Notes: generated by a model from the letters alone, not told the origin. A DNA stretch of 64,000 nucleotides from Mycobacteroides abscessus ATCC 19977 (GCF_000069185.1 NC_010397.1:1984001-2048000); one strand, 5' to 3'; counted from the first letter of the stretch, positions 1 to 9,840 are shown. A program made the numbers and translations.

Positions 1-331
1 GTCGTCGCCGCTGTGGCGTTCCCGCGGGCAGATCCGTGACGAGCTGGCCGAGTTCATGGGACTGAGCGGGGGCAGCGGGCCCGCCGACCCCATCGAACTG
101 TGGGCCTGGGTGGGCGCCTATGACCATGTGGCGCTCTGTCAGCTGTGGGGGCCCATGACCGCGCTGCCGCAGCCGGTCCCACGGTTCACCCTCGAACTCA
201 AGCAGCTCTGGAACGACCTAGGGCGCCCGGCCATGCCGAAACGGCCCGCCGACTCCCACGACGCGCTGGTCGATGCCCGGTTCAACCTGGCTCGCTACCG
301 TGCGATGGTCGGGGAAAAATCCGCTGGTTAA
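1..331 (+). CDS. 3'-to-5' exoribonuclease (Rv2179c family), 3' end only
   Basis: The gene enters from the left edge; the reading frame (codons from base 2) is open and closes with TAA at 329-331. About 109 residues remain. The segment with WAWVGAYDHVALCQLWGP and the C-terminal DSHDALVDA closely match my recollection of Rv2179c of M. tuberculosis, an RNase T/DEDD-fold exoribonuclease. In such enzymes the late His-Asp pair (here HDALVDAR) supplies the last catalytic residues; the first acidic residues would lie outside the window. The gene lies just upstream of aroG on the same strand, as Rv2179c does next to Rv2178c. Confidence 0.85.
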   Translation, partial: SSPLWRSRGQIRDELAEFMGLSGGSGPADPIELWAWVGAYDHVALCQLWGPMTALPQPVPRFTLELKQLWNDLGRPAMPKRPADSHDALVDARFNLARYRAMVGEKSAG

Positions 332-338
332 GGCCGGT

Positions 339-1739
<1,401 letters not shown>

Positions 1740-1748
1740 GGCCGCGGC

Positions 1749-3053
1749 CTAGAGCAAGTTGGTGATGTTGGCGCCCAGCGACCAGCATCCCGCCGCCACC
1801 GAGCTGGTGAGGATCAGGACGATCACCAGCCAGATGAAGATGGCGCGGCGGCTCTGTTGGCGTTCGTATCGGTAGTCCGAGTCGTCGATATCGGCAAAGA
1901 ACGCCGATTCATCTGGTTCGCCGTCGAATTCCTCGTCGTAACCGGCGTCGTACGCAGGGACGGGGTCCATCATCCGCGTGGGGTTGGGCACTCGGGGGCG
2001 TGGCGGGGTGCTCGGCCGTGCCGAAACGCCCAAGGCGGCCGCGGCCGAGGCGGCGTCGGCGGCATCGGCCTGGCCAGGGGCGCTGAGGTTGCCGGTGGTA
2101 TTGCCGCCAGAATCGATCAGCCGGCTGCGGTACAGCTGCTCGGCGACATGCTGTTTGGAGTCGCGGGGGGCCGGCACCCGAAACGGCGGCAGTCGTAGTT
2201 CGGAGGAGATCGCGTCCAGTTCTGCCCCGAACTGTGCGGCGTCGGCATAACGTGCGTCCGGGTCGCGGGAGGTGGCACGCAACACCAGCTCATCGAATTC
2301 CTCCGGGACACCGTCGATCGCCTCGCTGGGTGCCTGCACATCGCGATCGATGCGCTGGTAGGCCAGCGCCAGCGGGGTATCGCCCGTGAATGGTGTTGAG
2401 CCGGTGAGTAGTTCGTACATCAGAATGCCAGCCGAGTAGACATCGCTACGCGGGCCGGCCGACCCGGTGCGCACCTGCTCTGGGGACAGGTACGCCGCGG
2501 TGCCCAAGATCACGCTGGTCGACGTGATGCCTGCCTCGGCCACGGCACGGACCAGTCCGAAATCGGCGAGTTTGACCTCGCCGTCATCGGAGATCAGCAC
2601 ATTCTCGGGCTTGACGTCGCGGTGAACCAATCCTGATCGATGGGCCACCGCCAAACCACCCAGCAGGGGATTGAATACCGCGGCCACCGCGTGCGGTGGC
2701 ATCGGACCGCGTTCCCGCAGTAGCTCGCGCAGGGTGCCGCCGTCGATCAGCTCCATCACCAGGAAGGGATGCCTACCGTCCATGCCTTGGTCGAAGACGG
2801 CCACCAGTCCCGGATGTCGCAGCCGGGCCACCGCACGCGCCTCCAGCCGGAAGCGTGCGAGAAACCCGCTGTCGGACGCGTAACGACTATCCATCACCTT
2901 GACGGCCACGGGGCGATCCAGCCGGGTGTCCAGCCCTCGGTACACGGTCGACATGCCGCCCGTCGCGATCGGAGCTTCGATGCGATACCGGCCATCGAGC
3001 ACCGCGCCGATCATCGGATCGAGGCGGCCGGTCGGGGACTTGGGCGATGTCAT
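1749..3053 (-). CDS. pknL: Serine/threonine protein kinase PknL
   Basis: A membrane-anchored Hanks-type kinase of 434 residues. The kinase domain fills roughly residues 15-280: glycine-rich loop (ATGGMSTVYRG), catalytic lysine in VAVKVMD, HRDVKPEN loop, DFG in LADFGLVR and an activation loop with TSTSVILGTAAYLSPEQ. A linker rich in Ala/Pro follows, then a single C-terminal transmembrane helix (AIFIWLVIVLILTSSVAAG), so the kinase domain faces the cytoplasm. The ATG at 3053 was chosen over the in-frame GTG at 3083 because TACGAT lies 7 bases upstream of it. It faces aroG convergently and lies near the Rv2175c-like gene, whose M. tuberculosis homologue is a PknL substrate. Confidence 0.93.
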   Translation of the reverse strand: MTSPKSPTGRLDPMIGAVLDGRYRIEAPIATGGMSTVYRGLDTRLDRPVAVKVMDSRYASDSGFLARFRLEARAVARLRHPGLVAVFDQGMDGRHPFLVMELIDGGTLRELLRERGPMPPHAVAAVFNPLLGGLAVAHRSGLVHRDVKPENVLISDDGEVKLADFGLVRAVAEAGITSTSVILGTAAYLSPEQVRTGSAGPRSDVYSAGILMYELLTGSTPFTGDTPLALAYQRIDRDVQAPSEAIDGVPEEFDELVLRATSRDPDARYADAAQFGAELDAISSELRLPPFRVPAPRDSKQHVAEQLYRSRLIDSGGNTTGNLSAPGQADAADAASAAAALGVSARPSTPPRPRVPNPTRMMDPVPAYDAGYDEEFDGEPDESAFFADIDDSDYRYERQQSRRAIFIWLVIVLILTSSVAAGCWSLGANITNLL

Positions 3054-3060
3054 CGCACCG

Positions 3061-3066
3061 ATCGTA
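3061..3066 (-). promoter_or_regulatory. -10 box for pknL
   Basis: Read on the minus strand, TACGAT lies 7 bases before the ATG of pknL, a spacing that predicts a leaderless transcript. It sits in the short gap after the SRPBCC gene, so pknL could be transcribed both alone and with that gene. Confidence 0.35.
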
Positions 3067-3092
3067 TCGAGTGATGCGGGCACCTCCCGCCG

Positions 3093-3533
3093 TCAATGCC
3101 GCTTATCGAGCATTTCGCGCAAAGAGTTGAGGATCGGCCCGGCCCCCGAGAACAGCATGGTGCGCCACTGGCGGTGCAGCGGGATGGACGGGTCGAACCG
3201 GCTGTAGGTGACGCGCAGGCGGGTGCCGCCGGGCTCGGGGAGCAGGTTCCATCGGGAGGTCACTTCGATGCCGGGGGCGGTCAACACCTGCTCGATGTGT
3301 TCGTAGGGCTCCACGCTGGTGTAGGTGGTGCACACCACACCGTCGAATCCGACGGCAGGTTGAGGGTGGGTGACCATCACGCGAGTCGATCCGACCTCGA
3401 CCGGTGCGTCGCTGACTTCCTTCACCTGTGAGGCGGTGAGCTCGCGAGAGACGAGCACATCCCACACCTTTTCGACAGGGTAGGGGTAGTACTCGCTGTG
3501 GGTGATCGATGTCGGATCGCCGGAACTCGTCAC
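3093..3533 (-). CDS. SRPBCC (START-like) family protein
   Basis: A 146-residue helix-grip protein that probably binds a hydrophobic ligand; the substrate is unknown. The start SITHSEYYPYPVEKVWDVL is typical of the polyketide cyclase/AHSA1-like superfamily and the C-terminus forms the long helix (SGAGPILNSLREMLDKRH). The GTG at 3533 was chosen because the upstream frame would run into the divergent gene and because TAACCT stands 7 bases before it. The gap to pknL is about 39 bases, so co-transcription is likely. Confidence 0.75.
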   Translation of the reverse strand: MTSSGDPTSITHSEYYPYPVEKVWDVLVSRELTASQVKEVSDAPVEVGSTRVMVTHPQPAVGFDGVVCTTYTSVEPYEHIEQVLTAPGIEVTSRWNLLPEPGGTRLRVTYSRFDPSIPLHRQWRTMLFSGAGPILNSLREMLDKRH

Positions 3534-3540
3534 CGTCCGA

Positions 3541-3546
3541 AGGTTA
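3541..3546 (-). promoter_or_regulatory. -10 box for the SRPBCC gene
   Basis: On the minus strand TAACCT precedes the GTG start by 7 bases, consistent with a leaderless mRNA. It belongs to a divergent promoter region shared with the Rv2175c-like gene. Confidence 0.35.
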
Positions 3547-3601
3547 CGCGCGTCACCACACCCGGAGGACACTTTTCGACGACGGTGGCGCTCGGGGCGA
3601 C

Positions 3602-3607
3602 TAGCGT
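3602..3607 (+). promoter_or_regulatory. -10 box for the Rv2175c-like gene
   Basis: TAGCGT (TANNNT pattern) ends 8 bases before the ATG at 3616, again a leaderless arrangement with no Shine-Dalgarno sequence in the gap. Confidence 0.35.
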
Positions 3608-3615
3608 CATTTGTC

Positions 3616-4020
3616 ATGAGCGCAATTCCGTACGTTGCCGACACCCTTGACGCCGATGAGCCGCTGTTCACCCTCAAGGAGGTGGCCGCGCGCCTACGAG
3701 TGCCGGTGAGCAAGGTTCAGCAGTATTTGCGCGACGGTGAGCTGATCGCGGTCAAACGTGACGGCGAAATCAAGGTTCCCGTCATCTTTTTCAGCCCGGA
3801 GGGGCCGGTGGTGAAGCACTTGTTCGGGCTGTTGTCCGTGCTGCGGGACGGTGGGTACCACGAGCCCGAGATCCTGCGCTGGCTGTTCGCGGGCGATGAG
3901 TCGCTCACGGTGAGCAGGGATGGCACCACGGAGCGAATCGAGGCGGCCCGCCCGGTCGACGCGCTGCACGGACATCAGGCACGTGAAGTGCTGCGCCGGG
4001 CGCAGGCCATGGCCTACTAG
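3616..4020 (+). CDS. Rv2175c-like winged-helix DNA-binding protein, probable PknL substrate
   Basis: A 134-residue protein with an excisionase/MerR-like helix-turn-helix (FTLKEVAARLRVPVSKVQQY, residues about 18-37), a wing (RDGEIKVPVIFF) and a conserved end HQAREVLRRAQAMAY. It matches my recollection of Rv2175c of M. tuberculosis, whose DNA binding is controlled by PknL phosphorylation of an N-terminal threonine; a threonine at residue 10 here is a candidate, which is inference. The start at 3616 omits an upstream open stretch that overlaps the divergent promoter. Its TAG stop interlocks with the mptA stop in CTAG, so the two genes converge with a 4-base overlap. Confidence 0.85.
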   Translation: MSAIPYVADTLDADEPLFTLKEVAARLRVPVSKVQQYLRDGELIAVKRDGEIKVPVIFFSPEGPVVKHLFGLLSVLRDGGYHEPEILRWLFAGDESLTVSRDGTTERIEAARPVDALHGHQAREVLRRAQAMAY

Positions 4021-5579
4021 GCGGCCGGCGCCGAGCCGTCCGGTTCGGGAGCGGTATTGATCATCCGCCAGGCGATGGCAGCGCACGTCGCAGCGATCAA
4101 CACGTGGATCCATACGTACATGCCGTGGGAGCCATCGGGTTTGAAGATCACCATGATCCACGTGGAGAACCCGGCGATCGCCGCGATGGCGCCGCGCGAT
4201 TGCAGTAGCGGCGCCGCGATGGCCAACGGCCAACTGTAATACCAGGGTAGGGCGGCCGGCGCCATGAGGACCACGATCGACATCGCCCACAGGATGCCGA
4301 ACATCGCGTCACGCTCGTTGTGCCGATGGCGCCACCACACCACCGGCAGGCTGACCGCGATAACCAAGACGCCGATGATGCGCATGACCTCAAGCACGGC
4401 ATCGAAATTGACGGTGACGAAGAGACCGGCCACTACGTTGATGACGTTGGCGACGGCGGTGGGGATGGTCAGCCAGTTGATGATCTTGACGGCTGAGCCC
4501 GCGAAGGCGGTGAGCCAGCCGAAGCCGACACCGGTGATCCAGGACATGAGGGCGAACGTCGTCAGGGAGATCGCCACCGAACCGATTGATGCAAGGGCAA
4601 ACGCCGCCGGCGGGCGGCGCGGTGGTGCACCGTCCACGTGGTCGGAAGCCAGGCGGCGCATCCAGATCCACACCAGGAAGGGCAGCGCCAGGCCGGCGCT
4701 CGCCTTGACCATGACACCGAGCGCCACCACTGCGATACCCCAAACATGATGCCGCTCAAGGGTGAGCGCGATGCCGGCCATCATGAGACCGACCATCAGC
4801 ATCTCGTTGTGCACACCACCCATGAGATGGATGATCACCAGCGGGTTCAGCACGCAGATCCACAACGCCTTGCTGGCGCTGGCCGAGAAGAATTGTGCGA
4901 CTCGGGGTGTGGCCCACACCAGCAGCGCCAGCCCGGGCAGCATGCACAGGCGCAACAGCATGGTGCCCGCCACCACGTCGTCACCGACGATCTGCGTGAC
5001 GAACCGTGCGATGAGCAGGAACAGCGGTCCATACGGCGCCGTGGTCGTGGTCCAGATCGGGCTGACGTTCTCCAGCAATGCGTTCGGATTCTCGACCGGT
5101 CCCACCAGATAGGGGTCGAATCCATCGCGCAGCAAGGCACCCTGAGCCAGGTACGAGTAGGCGTCCCGGCTGAACACCGGAACCGAGGCCAGCAGGGGTA
5201 ACAGCCAGCACGGGATGACGATCAGCAGAGACTCTTTGGTCACCTTGCCCGCGATGACATGTCGGCCCAGCCCCAGCCAGGCCAGCAGCATGAGAACCAC
5301 CCCGAGCCACATGCAGATCGAGGACACCACCAGCCCGTGGCCGAAACGCAGCCAGGACAGTCCGGCCGATTCCAGCAGCGGGTCGTGCTGGCGCGTGCTT
5401 CCCGCACCCAGTCCGCCGATGGCCACGAGGATCGCGCCACCGAATCCGATCGTGGCCGCACGCCCGGCGGGGGAGCGCAGGAACGAGGACACCCATCCGG
5501 GGGCCGGTGCGGGCGCCGGACTGTCGGGATCTGGTTTTGGTTCTTGGGAAGGCTCCAAGGCCTTTGACGATGTACTCAC
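4017..5579 (-). CDS. mptA: Alpha-(1->6)-mannopyranosyltransferase MptA
   Basis: A polyprenol-phosphate-mannose-dependent GT-C enzyme that elongates the alpha-1,6-mannan core of lipomannan and lipoarabinomannan on the periplasmic side. The 520-residue protein has about 12-13 hydrophobic segments. The first extracytoplasmic loop holds the acidic pair typical of GT-C enzymes (SVPVFSRDAYSYLAQGALL, near residue 150), followed by VENPNALLENVSPIWTTTTAPYGPLF. The GTG start at 5579 was chosen because it lies 4 bases after the idsA2 stop. Gene order idsA2-mptA matches Rv2173-Rv2174. Confidence 0.92.
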   Translation of the reverse strand: MSTSSKALEPSQEPKPDPDSPAPAPAPGWVSSFLRSPAGRAATIGFGGAILVAIGGLGAGSTRQHDPLLESAGLSWLRFGHGLVVSSICMWLGVVLMLLAWLGLGRHVIAGKVTKESLLIVIPCWLLPLLASVPVFSRDAYSYLAQGALLRDGFDPYLVGPVENPNALLENVSPIWTTTTAPYGPLFLLIARFVTQIVGDDVVAGTMLLRLCMLPGLALLVWATPRVAQFFSASASKALWICVLNPLVIIHLMGGVHNEMLMVGLMMAGIALTLERHHVWGIAVVALGVMVKASAGLALPFLVWIWMRRLASDHVDGAPPRRPPAAFALASIGSVAISLTTFALMSWITGVGFGWLTAFAGSAVKIINWLTIPTAVANVINVVAGLFVTVNFDAVLEVMRIIGVLVIAVSLPVVWWRHRHNERDAMFGILWAMSIVVLMAPAALPWYYSWPLAIAAPLLQSRGAIAAIAGFSTWIMVIFKPDGSHGMYVWIHVLIAATCAAIAWRMINTAPEPDGSAPAA

Positions 5580-5583
5580 GTGA

Positions 5584-6675
5584 TCATGCGCTCCGGTTGG
5601 ACACCAATCGGACCAGGTCTGATAGTGCGGCGCGGGCATCGTCGGCAATATCTGCGCCCGCCAACTGGTCCAGGGCGCGATGCGTGTGTTCCTCGATGCG
5701 AGATTCCACCGCCCCGAGCGCGCCCAAGTCGACTATGAGTGAACACATCTCGGCAACCTGCTGGTCGGTGAGCGGGGTACCGATCCAGGAATGCAGCAGA
5801 TCCTCGGCGGCGCTGTCGCGCTGGCGGGCCAACCGGAGGGCTTCGGCCAGGAGTACGGTGCGCTTTCCGGAGCGCAGATCATCTCCGGCGGGTTTTCCGG
5901 TCACCTTCGGATCCCCGAACACGCCGAGGACGTCATCGCGCAGCTGGAACGCGATGCCGATATCGAGCCCGACATCGCCGAGGAGACGTGAGATTTCCGC
6001 ATTCTCGCCTGCGATCGCGACACCGAGCTGCAACGGTCGCTGCACCGTGTACCCGGCGGTCTTGAATCGGATTACCCGCAGGGCGGTTTCGACGGATTCG
6101 TCACCGGAAGATTCGGACAGGATGTCCAGATATTGGCCGCCGAGCACCTCGCTGCGCAGGATCGACCAGACACCACGCGCCCGCACGTGCGCTTCGGGCG
6201 AGAGCTGTGCGCCGACCACCATGTCGTCGGCCCACGTGAGCGCCAGGTCGCCGAGGAGGATCGCGGCCGATATCCCGAACTGCTCAGGGGAGCCCGACCA
6301 GCCATTCTCGCGGTGCAGCGCGGCGAACTCCACGTGGATGGTCGGTTCGCCCCGCCTGGTCGCGGAGCTGTCGATGACGTCATCGTGGATGAGCGCGCAG
6401 GTGTGGAGAAGTTCCAGCGCGGCACATACCCGGAGAACTTCGGGGTTCCACGGGTCTGGGTCGTCGGTGATCGCGCGCCAGCCCCAGTAGGCGAATGCCG
6501 GGCGCAGCCTCTTACCGCCGCGCAGCACAAACCGGTCCAGGGCGGTGATGGCGTGCTCATAGTGCTGCCCGATGTGCGCGGTGTGCTCGCGGCATTCGGC
6601 CAGGAACTGGCTTAATTGGTCGCTTACCGCATCGGTCAGGTGCCGGGCGTTGGCAGCGGCTACGTTGACACTCAG
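5584..6675 (-). CDS. idsA2: Polyprenyl diphosphate synthase IdsA2, apparent CTG start
   Basis: A trans-isoprenyl diphosphate synthase that chain-extends isopentenyl diphosphate units. The first aspartate-rich motif is in LIHDDVIDSSATRRG and the second in QLRDDVLGVFGD; GGKRLRP and the KTAGYTVQRPLQLG segment are also typical. Residues upstream of the first GTG/ATG (6528) are clearly homologous to IdsA2: DAVSDQLSQFL and HIGQHYEHAITALDRFVL. That frame is open to a TGA at 6688-6690 but contains no ATG, GTG or TTG. A CTG at 6675 lies 7 bases after a GAAAGGA Shine-Dalgarno, giving 363 residues against about 350 in M. tuberculosis. Confidence 0.85.
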   Translation of the reverse strand: MSVNVAAANARHLTDAVSDQLSQFLAECREHTAHIGQHYEHAITALDRFVLRGGKRLRPAFAYWGWRAITDDPDPWNPEVLRVCAALELLHTCALIHDDVIDSSATRRGEPTIHVEFAALHRENGWSGSPEQFGISAAILLGDLALTWADDMVVGAQLSPEAHVRARGVWSILRSEVLGGQYLDILSESSGDESVETALRVIRFKTAGYTVQRPLQLGVAIAGENAEISRLLGDVGLDIGIAFQLRDDVLGVFGDPKVTGKPAGDDLRSGKRTVLLAEALRLARQRDSAAEDLLHSWIGTPLTDQQVAEMCSLIVDLGALGAVESRIEEHTHRALDQLAGADIADDARAALSDLVRLVSNRSA

Positions 6676-6745
6676 CGCGGCGTCCTTTCACGGTGCGGTA
6701 ATTCAGTCCCGGATGTGCGGGGAGTGAACCTAGAGTAATCCCACC

Positions 6746-6751
6746 TATCCT
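6746..6751 (+). promoter_or_regulatory. -10 box for the MetF-like gene
   Basis: TATCCT is followed by exactly 6 bases and then the GTG start, the best leaderless configuration in the window. A possible weak -35 (GTGAAC) lies 16 bases upstream. Confidence 0.5.
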
Positions 6752-6757
6752 GAACAG

Positions 6758-7738
6758 GTGACAACCAACCCGCTCGACCGCGATGGACCGGTCGCCGAGC
6801 TGCAGGATCCGGGGTCGATCGCCGATCGGCTCACCGCGGTCCAGCCCGGCGAGATCGCGTTCTCGGTCGAGTTCATGCCGCCCCGGGACGAGGCGGCTGA
6901 GGCTCGTTTGTGGCGGGCGGCAAGAGTTTTCGAGCGGTACCGGCCAGTGTTCGTTTCGGTCACCTACGGTGCGGGCGGTTCCACCCGTGACCGCACGGTG
7001 CGGGTGACCGGTGAGCTTGCCGAGAACACCACGTTGCTGCCGGTCGCGCATCTGACGGCCGTCGGACACACCGTCGATGAGCTGCGCGCCATGGTGGGTG
7101 CGTATGTCGATCGCGGTATCACCAATATCCTTGCCCTGCGCGGCGATCCGGCCGGCGACGTGAACGCCGAGTGGGTACCGCATCCGGGCGGACTGACCTA
7201 CGCCGAACAACTGGTGCGGTTGGTCCGCGACCTCGGCGATTTCCATGTCGGGGTCGCCTCTTTCCCCGAGGGGCATCCGCAAGCGATCGACCTGGAAAGC
7301 GATACCGCCAATCTGGTGAACAAGTTGCGTGCGGGTGCCGAGTACTCCATCACGCAGATGTTTTTCGACGTCGACGACTATCTCAGGCTGCGCGACCGGG
7401 TGGTAGCGGCAGATCCGGAGCAGGGGGCCAAGCCCATTGTCCCCGGCCTGATGCCCATCACCTCGCTGCGTTCGGTACGTCGTCAGGTGGAGCTTTCCTC
7501 GTCCACGCTGCCCACGGCATTGGAGGAGCGGCTGCTCAGGGCGGCGGGCGACGGTCCGGAAGAGAACCGCGACGAGGTCCGCAAGGTGGGTGTCGAGGTC
7601 ACCACCACGATGGCTTCGCGGCTGCTGGCCGAGGGTGTGCCGTGTCTGCACTTCATGACCCTCAACTTTGCGCGGGCCACCTCAGAGGTGTTGGAGAATC
7701 TCGGGGTGAGGGTTACTCCGGGAACTGCTCGGGGGTAA
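6758..7738 (+). CDS. metF: 5,10-methylenetetrahydrofolate reductase family protein (Rv2172c-like)
   Basis: The 326-residue protein has the TIM-barrel signatures of MetF: EFMPPRDEAAEARLW near residue 32, RPVFVSVTYGAGGSTRDRT near 62, LTAVGHTVDELRAMV near 95 and ITNILALRGDPAGD near 117, a phosphate/flavin-contacting stretch. It would reduce methylene-THF to methyl-THF for methionine synthesis. Mycobacterial members of this family are divergent and some lack bound flavin, so the cofactor is uncertain. Its 3' end overlaps the convergent lppM gene by 26 bases. It is divergent from idsA2. Confidence 0.8.
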   Translation: MTTNPLDRDGPVAELQDPGSIADRLTAVQPGEIAFSVEFMPPRDEAAEARLWRAARVFERYRPVFVSVTYGAGGSTRDRTVRVTGELAENTTLLPVAHLTAVGHTVDELRAMVGAYVDRGITNILALRGDPAGDVNAEWVPHPGGLTYAEQLVRLVRDLGDFHVGVASFPEGHPQAIDLESDTANLVNKLRAGAEYSITQMFFDVDDYLRLRDRVVAADPEQGAKPIVPGLMPITSLRSVRRQVELSSSTLPTALEERLLRAAGDGPEENRDEVRKVGVEVTTTMASRLLAEGVPCLHFMTLNFARATSEVLENLGVRVTPGTARG

Positions 7739-8393
7739 ACCGCGGCGATTGGTCGCGGTCTAGCCACGCCATGGAGGCGACGAGGGCGCCGACCAGCAGA
7801 GCGGCGATCGATACGAAGATCGCGGCACCATTGAACGAGCGGGTGCTGGGATCGGTGTAGCGGGCGGTGGCGGTAAAGGAGCTGACCACACCGGGATTGA
7901 GTTTCCACTGCACGGAATCCGAGCCGAGCATCTCTCCGTTGGTGGATTCGATATCACCAGGGAAGGAAACCGCCAGCGAGACGTCTGCGTTCGAGTTGTC
8001 GCCCAGCGCGGTCAAGTCGGCACGACCTTCCAACACAACCACGTCGCCATTGCGGCGCAGGGTCAGGTCGAAGCCGGCCGCGTTCTTGTTCATGCCTGCC
8101 AGCTGAGGGACCTCGGAGAAGGTGAGGTCGTTGAAGATGGCGCGCGACCCGACCATGCCATTCTCTTCGTACTCGCTCACCTGAACCTTCTCGGCGAAGG
8201 ACATGTTGCGATCGAGCTGGGGCCCCTTATCGTTCTTGCCCTGGGGTTTGGCGACGGCGATCAGCTGGCCGGAGACGTGATCGTCGGTGGTGACGGTCAT
8301 CGAAGCCTTGACGCGTACGCATCCTGATAGCAGCGGAAGCGTCGCCAACAACAGCACGGCGGTGATCCGTGCCACCCGCCCTCGTCTAGTCAT
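7713..8393 (-). CDS. lppM: Lipoprotein LppM
   Basis: A 226-residue lipoprotein: signal peptide with hydrophobic core (ITAVLLLATLPLLSGC) ending in a lipobox LSGC, cysteine at residue 25, then a beta-rich extracytoplasmic domain and a C-terminal transmembrane helix (IFVSIAALLVGALVASMAW) with a short charged tail. This double anchoring and the length fit LppM (Rv2171), reported to influence phagosome maturation in M. tuberculosis; function here is inferred. It starts on an ATGA overlap with the upstream acetyltransferase gene. Confidence 0.87.
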   Translation of the reverse strand: MTRRGRVARITAVLLLATLPLLSGCVRVKASMTVTTDDHVSGQLIAVAKPQGKNDKGPQLDRNMSFAEKVQVSEYEENGMVGSRAIFNDLTFSEVPQLAGMNKNAAGFDLTLRRNGDVVVLEGRADLTALGDNSNADVSLAVSFPGDIESTNGEMLGSDSVQWKLNPGVVSSFTATARYTDPSTRSFNGAAIFVSIAALLVGALVASMAWLDRDQSPRFTPEQFPE

Positions 8394-9049
8394 CGCGGAT
8401 TATCGTGCCAGACGGCTGACACGCCCGGCTGTCGATATCCGGGCTCCAGGGGCAAAGCACGACCCAACACCGCGAATCGCCTGGGATCTCCTGCGAACTG
8501 GTGCTGCCGGATGACATCAGTGAATCCGAGCCGGCGGTACAACCGCCATGCGCGGTTGGATTCCCCGCTGATCTCGGGAGTGGACAGCAGGACATGTGAC
8601 TCTGTGCGGCCCGCGAGCAGCCGTCGCGCCAGGGCCTCACCGTACCCGTGCCCCTGCAGACCGGGGTCGACATGCAGTTCGGTCAGCTCGAAGTACTGGT
8701 TGAGCAGGGCGTTTATCCGGTCGCGCGGCAGCCCCGTCTTGCGTAGACCCTGGCTGACCTGCTGATGCCACCACTGATCGGCCGCGCCGCGGTAGCCGTA
8801 CGCGATTCCCACGATGCGGGCCTGCTCCGTCAGGTCCTCGGCGGGGCCGGTGATACCGGACGGGGCGGCTGGAGTATCAAAGATGGCAGCCGCCTGCCAG
8901 CCGGGCCTGCGGCTGTGCTCCAGCCACATGGGGGCGCGCTGATCCTCGGTGCCGTGCGGGTAGCCCATGGCGATGACGTAGACACGAAGGGCTTCGCTGA
9001 GCCGACGCTGCATATCGCGTTGCGACAGGTCGGCCAGAAATGTCGTCAA
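8390..9049 (-). CDS. GNAT-family N-acetyltransferase (Rv2170-like)
   Basis: The 219-residue protein shows a GNAT fold with the acetyl-CoA motif in ELHVDPGLQGHGYGEALARR (motif A, R/Q-x-x-G-x-G/A) and a C-terminal RAWRLYRRLGFTDV typical of motif B. The TTG at 9049 was chosen because AGAGGA lies 6 bases upstream and the resulting N-terminus (LTTFLADLSQRDMQRRL) matches Rv2170, a protein reported to acetylate lysines of a central-metabolism enzyme. An upstream in-frame start would add about 19 low-complexity residues. It forms a two-gene operon with lppM. Confidence 0.8.
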   Translation of the reverse strand: MTTFLADLSQRDMQRRLSEALRVYVIAMGYPHGTEDQRAPMWLEHSRRPGWQAAAIFDTPAAPSGITGPAEDLTEQARIVGIAYGYRGAADQWWHQQVSQGLRKTGLPRDRINALLNQYFELTELHVDPGLQGHGYGEALARRLLAGRTESHVLLSTPEISGESNRAWRLYRRLGFTDVIRQHQFAGDPRRFAVLGRALPLEPGYRQPGVSAVWHDNPR

Positions 9050-9363
9050 CGTGGGTCCTCTGGGGTTCCGGTGGGAGGCTTCGGGTGTACTGCCCGGGTT
9101 TACCACGCCCGGCTGATTCCCGGGTGCAGTCGCGGCTTTCGCCCGGTTGTCGGCGCGCCGCGCTGCGCGTTGCCGGTGGGGAGTGGCTGGGAGATTGATG
9201 GGTGAACCGGGTGGTATGGCGGGTATTCACCTCGTATTATGAACGTGAGGGTGTTGTAACCACGGCACCCTTGATAAATAAGACATTCGGTGTCAGCGCT
9301 GCCCCGGCACTGATGCCAACACGACATAGCCAACCGGTTGCGGTGCGCCAGAGGGAGGGACCG
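9050..9363. other. Divergent intergenic region
   Basis: About 314 bases between the leftward acetyltransferase/lppM operon and the rightward DUF3040 gene. The segment 9230-9300 is A/T-rich for this genome, with TTGTAA at 9255-9260 and TAAATAA about 16 bases further on, a plausible but unproven promoter for the DUF3040 gene. A strong GGGAGGGA Shine-Dalgarno lies at about 9353-9360. No further gene was recognised. Confidence 0.4.
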
Positions 9364-9768
9364 ATGCCACTCTCCGAGCACGAGCAGCGCATGCTCGACC
9401 AAATTGAGAGCGCGCTGTACGCGGAGGATCCCAAGTTTGCGTCGAGCGTGCGCGGAGGACGGCTGGGTGCGACCTCCGGCCGTCGCCGCTTGCAGGGTGC
9501 GGCACTGTTTTGCATCGGATTGGCCATGTTGGTGATCGGTGTCGCGGTACCTGCTACTCAGGTCGGAAACTTCCCGGTCCTGAGCGTGACCGGATTTGTC
9601 GTCATGTTTGGCGCGGCTGTCTTCGCGATCATCGGAAGCCGGCGCTCGGAGGCAAACCCGGCGGGACAGGGGGCGGGCGGCGCCGCCAGCCGTGTCCGCA
9701 AGAATCGCGCGGCCGGCTCCTTCGCGCAGCGCATGGAAGAGCGATTCCGCCGCCGCTTCGACAACTGA
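9364..9768 (+). CDS. DUF3040 membrane protein (Rv2169c-like)
   Basis: A 134-residue protein beginning MPLSEHEQRMLDQIESALYA, the hallmark N-terminal helix of DUF3040, followed by two transmembrane helices (residues about 43-62 and 67-90) and a basic cytoplasmic tail. Length and order match Rv2169c. Function is unknown. The ATG has a GGGAGGGA Shine-Dalgarno at optimal distance. A strong terminator follows, so it is probably monocistronic. Confidence 0.82.
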   Translation: MPLSEHEQRMLDQIESALYAEDPKFASSVRGGRLGATSGRRRLQGAALFCIGLAMLVIGVAVPATQVGNFPVLSVTGFVVMFGAAVFAIIGSRRSEANPAGQGAGGAASRVRKNRAAGSFAQRMEERFRRRFDN

Positions 9769-9796
9769 CCAACATCCGCTAAGCCACTCCACATCA

Positions 9797-9840
9797 CAGA
9801 CCCGCGCAATCAGCGCGGGTCTGTTGCTGTTTGTGTTGCT
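9797..9840 (+). terminator. Rho-independent terminator
   Basis: A perfect 11-bp stem (CAGACCCGCGC at 9797-9807 paired with GCGCGGGTCTG at 9813-9823), a 5-base loop, then a T-rich tail (TTGCTGTTTGTGTTGCTG). It separates the DUF3040 gene from the dcw operon. Confidence 0.85.

Noticed and set aside
3054..3083. GTG start for pknL at 3083
   Set aside because: GGGAG directly abuts that GTG with no spacing, while the ATG at 3053 has a -10 box 7 bases upstream.
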